From NCBI GenBank assembly GCA_918219625.1, contig CAKJXT010000061.1, forward strand, positions 1 to 10,391: a DNA stretch of 10,391 nucleotides. Reading direction: 5' to 3'. A model generated the notes under the pieces. The model was not told the origin of the DNA, made no database searches, and saw only the letters and a list, made by a program, of their open reading frames with translations. Positions 5,664 through 10,391 of this stretch are shown here, piece after piece (position 1 is the first letter of the stretch; every line of letters starts with the position of its first letter). The stretch comes from Bacilli bacterium. Lineage in GTDB: Bacteria; Bacillota_I; Bacilli_A; RF39; UBA660. The translations under genes were made by a program, and so were the position numbers.

Positions 5664-6890
5664 ATGAAATTGTTTGATGAATTAAAATGGAGAGGTTTAA
5701 TTAAGGATGTAACTAGTCCAGAGTTAGAGGAAAAATTAAATAATGGAGGTATGACTTTTTATATAGGTACTGATCCAACTGCGGATTCTATGCATATTGG
5801 ACATTTATCTTCATTTTTGATTTCTAAGAGACTTAAGGATGCTGGTCATAATCCTATTCTTTTAGTTGGTGGTGCTACTGGTCAAATAGGTGATCCTAGA
5901 CCTACTACTGAGCGTGCTATGATAACAAAGGAAGAAGTTGCTCATAATTTTAACTGTTTAAAGGAACAAGCAGAGAGAATATTTGGTTTTGAAGTTGTTA
6001 ATAATTTAGATTGGATAAAGGATATTAATGTTATTGATTTTTTAAGAGATTATGGTAAATTCTTTAATATAAATTATATGCTTGATAAGGATATTATTAG
6101 AAGAAGACTTGATAGTGGTATTACATATACTGAGTTTTCTTATATGTTATTACAATCTTTAGATTTCTTACATTTACATGAAACTCGTGGTGTTGATTTA
6201 CAGGTTGCTGGTTCTGATCAATGGGGTAATATTACTGCTGGTGTTGATTTGATTAGAAAGAAAACTGGTGATGAAGTTTATGCATTTACTATGCCTTTAG
6301 TTACTACTAAGGATGGTAAGAAGTTTGGTAAGTCTGAAGGTAATGCTTTATGGCTTGATAAAAATAAAACATCTTCTTATGAGTTATACCAATATTTGGT
6401 AAATGTAGAAGATGAAATGGTTATTGATTATTTAAAAATATTTACTTTCTTAACTAAAGAAGAAATTGAAGAGATTGAAAGACAACATAAAGAAAGACCA
6501 GAAGAAAGACTTGCTCATAAGACTTTAGCTCGTGAGATTATTACATTTATTCATGGTGAAGAAGAGTATAATAAAGCTATTAAAATAAGTGAGGCTTTAT
6601 TTAGTGGAGATGTTAAGTCTTTAAAGTTAGATGAGATTTTAATTGGATTTAAAGATATTCCAAGTTTTGAAGTAAGTGAAGAAGTATCTTTAATTGATAT
6701 GCTTGTTAATAATGGAGTTTGTTCTAGTAAGAGAGAGGCTCGTGAGTTTATTGGTAGTGGCGCTATTACTATAAATGGTGACAAGATGAGTGATGAAAAT
6801 GTGATTATTACTAAGGATTTAGGAATTGAAGGTAAAGTTTTAGTCATTAGAAGAGGTAAGAAAAAATATTATTTAGGAAAATTCATTTAA
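5664..6890 (+). CDS. tyrS: Tyrosyl-tRNA synthetase
   Basis: TyrRS charges tRNA-Tyr with tyrosine. The 408-aa class I synthetase has the HIGH motif (44-47, in PTADSMHIGHL), the KMSKS-equivalent KFGKS (220-224), the TyrRS-specific AGSDQWGNITAG segment (182-193), and a C-terminal S4 RNA-binding domain (about 342-405). Length is typical for the TyrS type. It starts 2 nt after the deoC stop; AGGAGGA (5651-5657) lies within the deoC 3' end, so the genes are tightly coupled. As the third gene of the operon it is the natural target of the tyrosine T-box about 1.3 kb upstream. A terminator hairpin spans its stop codon. Confidence 0.97.
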   Translation: MKLFDELKWRGLIKDVTSPELEEKLNNGGMTFYIGTDPTADSMHIGHLSSFLISKRLKDAGHNPILLVGGATGQIGDPRPTTERAMITKEEVAHNFNCLKEQAERIFGFEVVNNLDWIKDINVIDFLRDYGKFFNINYMLDKDIIRRRLDSGITYTEFSYMLLQSLDFLHLHETRGVDLQVAGSDQWGNITAGVDLIRKKTGDEVYAFTMPLVTTKDGKKFGKSEGNALWLDKNKTSSYELYQYLVNVEDEMVIDYLKIFTFLTKEEIEEIERQHKERPEERLAHKTLAREIITFIHGEEEYNKAIKISEALFSGDVKSLKLDEILIGFKDIPSFEVSEEVSLIDMLVNNGVCSSKREAREFIGSGAITINGDKMSDENVIITKDLGIEGKVLVIRRGKKKYYLGKFI

Positions 6891-6906
6891 TGGATTTTCT
6901 TTTTTT
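6877..6906 (+). terminator. Rho-independent terminator of the tyrS operon
   Basis: A 10-bp stem with one G-T pair (6877-6886 and 6890-6899) and a 3-nt loop is followed by seven T (6900-6906). The tyrS stop codon TAA (6888-6890) lies in the loop and first base of the 3' arm. Confidence 0.8.
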
Positions 6907-6911
6907 GTTAT

Positions 6912-6938
6912 AAAAAAACAACAGATATTATCTGTTGT
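6912..6938 (-). terminator. Rho-independent terminator of rpsD
   Basis: Read on the minus strand, ACAACAGATA (6929-6938) pairs with TATCTGTTGT (6918-6927), and a run of T follows (A-run on the plus strand, 6912-6918). The rpsD stop codon is 6928-6930, inside the hairpin. It stands tail to tail with the tyrS terminator, about 5 bp apart. Confidence 0.8.
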
Positions 6939-7527
6939 AGAATTCAACTATTAATGATTCGTTGATATCAGCATTTAATTCGCTTCTTTCTGGAAGTCTT
7001 ACATATGTACCAGCCATTTTAGCTTCATCGTATGAAATGAATTCAACACGATTATGGATTGCTTCTAGAGCTGCTTTAACGATTGCTAATTCTTTATCAT
7101 TATCTTTTAGAGATATAACATCTCCTGGTTTACATCTGTATGATGGAATATCAACTTTCTTTCCATTTACAGTAATGTGTCCATGGTTAACTAATTGTCT
7201 TGCTCCACGTCTTGTTGTAGCAAATCCAATTCTGTATACTAGGTTGTCTAGACGACTTTCTAGTAATCTTAGGAAGTCTTCACCGTGAACTCCTTTTAGC
7301 TTTCCAGCTTCTTCAAATGTTAATCTGAATTGTTTTTCGTTTAGTCCATACATAAATCTAACTTTTTGTTTTTCTTGTAATTGTTCACCATAGTTAGATA
7401 ATTTTTTAGCACGCTTTTGTCCATGTAATCCTGGAGCAAAAGGTCTTTTTAAATCTTTTCCATTTTCAAGTGTAGAAAATCCTAAACGACGTGATTTTCT
7501 ATTGCTTGGGCCTGTATATCTTGCCAT
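6928..7527 (-). CDS. rpsD: 30S ribosomal protein S4
   Basis: S4 nucleates assembly of the 30S 5' domain by binding 16S rRNA and, in many bacteria, represses its own mRNA. The 199-aa product begins [16 protein letters not shown] and contains the N-terminal S4 fold without the zinc-binding cysteines of some homologues. The S4 RNA-binding domain (about 88-150) includes [29 protein letters not shown]. The C-terminal sequence LIVEFYNR is canonical. Start ATG is at 7527, with AAAGGTGG (plus-strand 7535-7542) as ribosome-binding site. It is a single-gene unit on the minus strand, convergent with tyrS and divergent from the surface-protein operon, as rpsD is in other Firmicutes, where it is monocistronic and self-regulated. 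Confidence 0.98.
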   Translation of the reverse strand: MARYTGPSNRKSRRLGFSTLENGKDLKRPFAPGLHGQKRAKKLSNYGEQLQEKQKVRFMYGLNEKQFRLTFEEAGKLKGVHGEDFLRLLESRLDNLVYRIGFATTRRGARQLVNHGHITVNGKKVDIPSYRCKPGDVISLKDNDKELAIVKAALEAIHNRVEFISYDEAKMAGTYVRLPERSELNADINESLIVEFYNR

Positions 7528-7542
7528 TTTCTTTCCACCTTT

Positions 7543-7677
7543 CTTTATGAATAGTGGCTAATAACTAAATTATAGGGTGTATTATTTAAAATATATTCGC
7601 CTTGCAGCTAGGTTACAAATAACCCCTATAGGTAATAAACACATTATAATTTCTTATTAGCGCTGCTAATTCACTGG
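7543..7677 (-). promoter_or_regulatory. Structured 5' leader of rpsD, candidate S4 autoregulatory element
   Basis: The rpsD mRNA has a leader of about 150 nt. Visible pairings (plus-strand coordinates) are a 5-bp hairpin at 7657-7661/7665-7669, a long-range 7-bp stem 7571-7577/7624-7630 (TATAGGG/CCCTATA), an inner hairpin 7611-7615/7620-7624 with a CAAA loop that competes for one base with the long stem, and complementarity between the apical hairpin region 7662-7666 (GCTGC) and 7604-7608 (GCAGC) that could form a pseudoknot. S4 autoregulation through an mRNA leader is established in Bacillus and E. coli; assignment here rests on position and structure only, not on a recognised consensus. Confidence 0.55.
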
Positions 7678-7682
7678 GAATA

Positions 7683-7711
7683 ATTATATTATTTTTTTTA
7701 TAAATAGTCAA
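7683..7711 (-). promoter_or_regulatory. Promoter of rpsD
   Basis: On the minus strand, TTGACT (plus 7706-7711) and TATAAT (plus 7683-7688) are separated by exactly 17 bp. It fires away from the neighbouring promoter at 7734-7762. Confidence 0.85.
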
Positions 7712-7733
7712 TAGTTTTATTAAAAATATGATA

Positions 7734-7762
7734 TTGATAAAATTAATTTTGTATAGTATAAT
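7734..7762 (+). promoter_or_regulatory. Promoter of the surface-protein operon
   Basis: TTGATA (7734-7739) and TATAAT (7757-7762) are separated by 17 bp. The predicted start near 7769 rules out the upstream in-frame ATGs at 7728 and 7767 as starts of the next gene. Confidence 0.8.
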
Positions 7763-7781
7763 TATTATGGGTGGATATAAT

Positions 7782-8237
7782 ATGAAGAAGTTTTTAAAAA
7801 AAATAAAGAGATTTATATTGAAAAATAAGTTATTAACTATATTAATAGCGTTGATTTTGCTTATAATGATTTTGGGAATTGTTGTTATTAAATTATGGTT
7901 ATTTCCTCATTCTAAAGGTTCAAAGTATGGAAACAGGCTAGATGGTATTGAAAATGTTGAGTTGACAAATTCTAGACTTGAAGAGATAAAAAATGGGTTT
8001 GAAGCTAAGTCTGGTTTTGAAATTAAAGGTTTTAGAGTGTCTGGTAAAATCGTAAACATTGATGTTACTGCTGGTGAGATTAGTAATGATGATGCTAAAG
8101 CTGAGGCAATGAGATTTGTTAAGAGTTTTAGTGATGATGAGATAAAGTTCTATGATTTCCAAGTTTGGATTACATTTGATGGCGATAAGGATCCTATAAT
8201 ACTTTATAAAAACAAAAATTCAGATAATTTAGAATAG
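7782..8237 (+). CDS. Membrane-anchored protein of unknown function
   Basis: I do not recognise a family. The 151-aa product has a strongly basic N-terminus (MKKFLKKIKRFILKNK), one hydrophobic segment (about 17-38), and a hydrophilic domain of about 110 residues that should face outside the cell under the positive-inside rule. There is no lipobox Cys, so it is a single-pass membrane protein and not a lipoprotein. The outer domain has alternating helix and strand character (SRLEEIKNGFEAKSGFEIKG, then KIVNIDVTAGE and FQVWITFDGD) and no Cys. The ATG at 7782 is chosen because GGGTGG (7769-7774) lies 7 nt upstream and transcription starts near 7769. It is 16 nt before the receptor gene, and both use a GGGTGG ribosome-binding site, so they are co-expressed and may work together. 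Confidence 0.75.
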   Translation: MKKFLKKIKRFILKNKLLTILIALILLIMILGIVVIKLWLFPHSKGSKYGNRLDGIENVELTNSRLEEIKNGFEAKSGFEIKGFRVSGKIVNIDVTAGEISNDDAKAEAMRFVKSFSDDEIKFYDFQVWITFDGDKDPIILYKNKNSDNLE

Positions 8238-8253
8238 AATTGGGTGGAAACTA

Positions 8254-10308
8254 ATGAAAAATAGAAAAGGTTTTATAATTATTTTATTTGTAATTATAGG
8301 TTTGGTATTAGGTGGTATTTTTGTTTTTACACGACAGGATAAAAATACTTCTTTTACTATTTTAGAAAAACAATGGTTGGAATCGAATAAGACTAAAGTT
8401 GTAGATATTTCAATCCTTAAAGATATTCCGGTTGTTGGATATAATGGTTCTGGAATATTATTTGATTTTCTCGATGATTTTGAAACTGTTACTGGTTTAG
8501 AGTTTAATCGTATTGCTTATCAGAATGGTGATGAGATAAAGAGTGATTATTCTTTTCAAGTTGTGTCTCAAAAGAATGAAAATGATATTTTAGTTTATAG
8601 TGATAGTTATGCTCTTCTTACAAAGACTAATGTTAAGTATAATAAGTTAACTGAGTTAGAAGGTATGACTATTGGTGTTTTGGAAAGTGATTTAGAGAAT
8701 GCTAAAAATGCTACTGATGGTGTAAATATTATTTTTAATACTTATGGTAATGTTGATGAATTAGTTGGTGCTGTTGAACCTAAAACCAATGAGGATGGAA
8801 GTGTTACACCTGGTGCTGTTAATGCTATTATGCTTCCTAAGACTAGTAATTATAATTTAATTTTATCTAAAAATTTGAATATTTCTTATAATATAAATGA
8901 GTTAAAACAAGATTATGTTATTAGATTAGGTAATGATGAGAAATTAAATGAGATTATAACTAAATACTTTAATAAATGGAAAGAAACAAAATATAAGGAA
9001 AGTTATGATAGTCATTTTTCTAATAGTTATTTTACTTTTTCAAGTACTGATGACAAGAGTAAAGCAGAATTTAAAAGTAAAAGATATGTTTATGGTTATT
9101 TAGAAAATAGGCCATATGATGCTTTAGTTAATGATAAGTATTATGGTATTAATAAAGCTTTTTTATCTGAATTTTCTGATATAGCCGAAATTGATATTGA
9201 TTATAAGAGTTATAATAATCTAGAAAGTTTGACTCAGGATTTTAATGATAATAAAGTTGATATTATTTTTGATTATATGATTGGTGGAGAGTATCCAAGT
9301 GCTTTTGATTTAATATCTAATTATGATGAACAAGGCGTTGTTTTAGTTAAACCTTCTAATAAGGTGACTGTTAGTTCAGTTAAGTCTTTAGTTGGTAATG
9401 ATGTTGTTACTATTGAGGGTACTAAACTTGCTAGTTTCTTAGAGAGTAAAGGTATTACTTTGAAGAAGTATTCTGATATTTCAGAAATGTTAGATAAAGT
9501 AAAATCAGATTCTATAATTGTTTTAGATTCTGAAGTTTATAATTTTTATAGTTCTAAGTATTTTGAAGATTATAAGTCAATTTATTCATTTGATATAGCC
9601 GATGAGTATTCTTTCAAGGCATTTAATAATGAAACAAATAGTGTTTTTATTAAATTCTTTAATTTCTATTTGTCATTTATTTCGAATCAAGAAATATCAA
9701 ATATAGGTTATTCAGAACTTACTTCTGTAACTTCAACAAATAGTTATGTTGGTATAATGATTGTTATTGTTAGTTTGGCTCTAATTGCTTTAATAGGTTA
9801 TCTTATTTATCAAGGTGTTAAGATGAATAAGGATAAAAAAGTTGTTATTGTTAAAGATAGTAAGATTAAATATATTGATGTTTTGACATCCTTAAAAAAT
9901 CGTAATTATTTAAATGATAATATTGATGAGTGGGATGAGAGTTTAGTTTATCCTCAAGGTATTGTCATTGTTGATCTTAATAATATTGCTTATATTAATG
10001 ATAATTATGGTCATGCTGAGGGTGATAAAGTTATTAAGGAAGCTGCTAATATATTAATTAAGACACAGATTTCTAATACTGAAATTATTCGTACTAATGG
10101 TAATGAATTCTTGATCTATATGGTTGGTTATGATGAGAAACAAATTGTTTCTTATATAAGAAAGTTAAGCAAAGATTTAAGAGATTTATCTCATGATTTT
10201 GGAGCTGCTATAGGATATAGTATTATTACTGATGAAATTAAAACAGTTGATGACGCTATTAATGAAGCAACAATGGATATGAAAAATAATAAACAAGAAA
10301 GTAGGTAA
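8254..10308 (+). CDS. Membrane receptor with substrate-binding-like domains and a degenerate GGDEF domain
   Basis: This 684-aa protein has an N-terminal membrane anchor (about 7-25), a long extracellular part (30-495), a second membrane helix (about 498-520) and a cytoplasmic GGDEF-type domain (about 536-680). The outer part appears to hold two SBP_bac_3-like modules: one about 35-260, with the EKQWLESNK opening seen in such sensor modules, and one about 276-480. The GGDEF fold is recognisable from DVLTSLKNRNYL (542-553), VDLNNIAYINDNYGHAEGD (573-591, metal-binding D574) and RTNGNEF (613-619). The signature is NGNEF in place of GGDEF, with Asn for the catalytic acid, so diguanylate cyclase activity is unlikely. 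No RxxD inhibitory site precedes it. A role as a ligand-controlled binding or scaffold protein is inference. GGGTGG (8242-8247) is its ribosome-binding site. Confidence 0.85.
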   Translation: MKNRKGFIIILFVIIGLVLGGIFVFTRQDKNTSFTILEKQWLESNKTKVVDISILKDIPVVGYNGSGILFDFLDDFETVTGLEFNRIAYQNGDEIKSDYSFQVVSQKNENDILVYSDSYALLTKTNVKYNKLTELEGMTIGVLESDLENAKNATDGVNIIFNTYGNVDELVGAVEPKTNEDGSVTPGAVNAIMLPKTSNYNLILSKNLNISYNINELKQDYVIRLGNDEKLNEIITKYFNKWKETKYKESYDSHFSNSYFTFSSTDDKSKAEFKSKRYVYGYLENRPYDALVNDKYYGINKAFLSEFSDIAEIDIDYKSYNNLESLTQDFNDNKVDIIFDYMIGGEYPSAFDLISNYDEQGVVLVKPSNKVTVSSVKSLVGNDVVTIEGTKLASFLESKGITLKKYSDISEMLDKVKSDSIIVLDSEVYNFYSSKYFEDYKSIYSFDIADEYSFKAFNNETNSVFIKFFNFYLSFISNQEISNIGYSELTSVTSTNSYVGIMIVIVSLALIALIGYLIYQGVKMNKDKKVVIVKDSKIKYIDVLTSLKNRNYLNDNIDEWDESLVYPQGIVIVDLNNIAYINDNYGHAEGDKVIKEAANILIKTQISNTEIIRTNGNEFLIYMVGYDEKQIVSYIRKLSKDLRDLSHDFGAAIGYSIITDEIKTVDDAINEATMDMKNNKQESR

Positions 10309-10329
10309 AGCGTTTTGCTTTGCCTTTTT
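10304..10329 (+). terminator. Rho-independent terminator after the receptor gene
   Basis: The 8-bp stem GGTAAAGC/GCTTTGCC (10304-10311, 10317-10324, one T-G pair) with a GTTTT loop is followed by five T (10325-10329). The TAA stop (10306-10308) lies inside the 5' arm. Confidence 0.7.
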
Positions 10330-10341
10330 GAAAGGATATTT

Positions 10342-10391
10342 ATGAGTTTAACTAAGAGATATTTTAGAAAATTGATTAAAATTATTAAGAA
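10342..10391 (+). CDS. Start of a further gene, cut by the window end
   Basis: ATG at 10342 follows AAAGGA (10331-10336) at 5 nt and opens a frame that runs off the window (MSLTKRYFRKLIKIIK). The strongly basic amphipathic start is compatible with a membrane protein or a small basic protein, but the visible part is too short to identify. There is no room for a promoter between the preceding terminator and this start, so it is probably read from the upstream operon through incomplete termination. Confidence 0.55.
   Translation, partial: MSLTKRYFRKLIKIIK

Noticed and set aside
6551..6847. Open frame on the minus strand inside tyrS
   Set aside because: It lies wholly opposite a well-conserved synthetase gene, has no ribosome-binding site and has a low-complexity Ser/Leu/Ile composition.
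6962..7288. Open frame on the plus strand opposite rpsD
   Set aside because: It is the mirror of a highly conserved ribosomal protein gene and has no family resemblance of its own.
7938..8162. Open frame on the minus strand opposite the 151-aa gene
   Set aside because: No ribosome-binding site or promoter; it reflects AT-rich composition opposite a gene with a good promoter and start.

Overview
The window comes from a very AT-rich, low-GC Gram-positive bacterium, most likely an uncultured Bacilli or Mollicutes-like lineage (RF39-type gut bacteria would fit, but this is inference). The evidence is strong AGGAGG/GGTGAT-type ribosome-binding sites, TTGACA/TATAAT promoters, a tyrosine T-box leader, ruvA-ruvB and rbfA gene content, and compact spacing. 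TGA is used as a stop (end of ruvA) and Trp is TGG, so the code is the standard bacterial one and not the Mycoplasma code.

Layout. (1) 41-1661: promoter, ruvA and ruvB (Holliday-junction branch migration), closed by a terminator whose stem starts inside the ruvB stop codon. (2) 1662-3701: an inserted-looking block holding one ABC exporter gene. It is flanked by two 120-bp direct repeats. The left repeat is the real 3' end of ruvB plus its terminator. The right repeat is a second copy of the same segment that differs at three bases, all synonymous in the ruvB frame. (3) 3702-4089: rbfA with its own promoter. (4) 4090-6906: a promoter, a tyrosine T-box leader (specifier TAC), then a tight operon of a HAD-family phosphatase, deoC with an unusual Cys/His-rich tail, and tyrS, ended by a terminator. 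(5) 6912-7711, minus strand: rpsD (ribosomal protein S4) with a structured leader of about 150 nt that may be its autoregulatory site. (6) 7734-10329: a two-gene operon for membrane-anchored surface proteins: a 151-aa protein of unknown function and a 684-aa receptor with two substrate-binding-protein-like domains and a degenerate GGDEF domain. (7) 10342-end: the start of a further gene cut by the window edge.

Most of the window is core genome. The parts that deserve attention are the repeat-flanked ABC transporter at the 3' end of ruvB, the Cys/His tail on DeoC, placement of deoC and a HAD gene under a tRNA-Tyr sensor, the S4 leader structure, and a habit of placing terminator hairpins across stop codons. 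I did not find a phage, CRISPR array, toxin-antitoxin pair or defence system.
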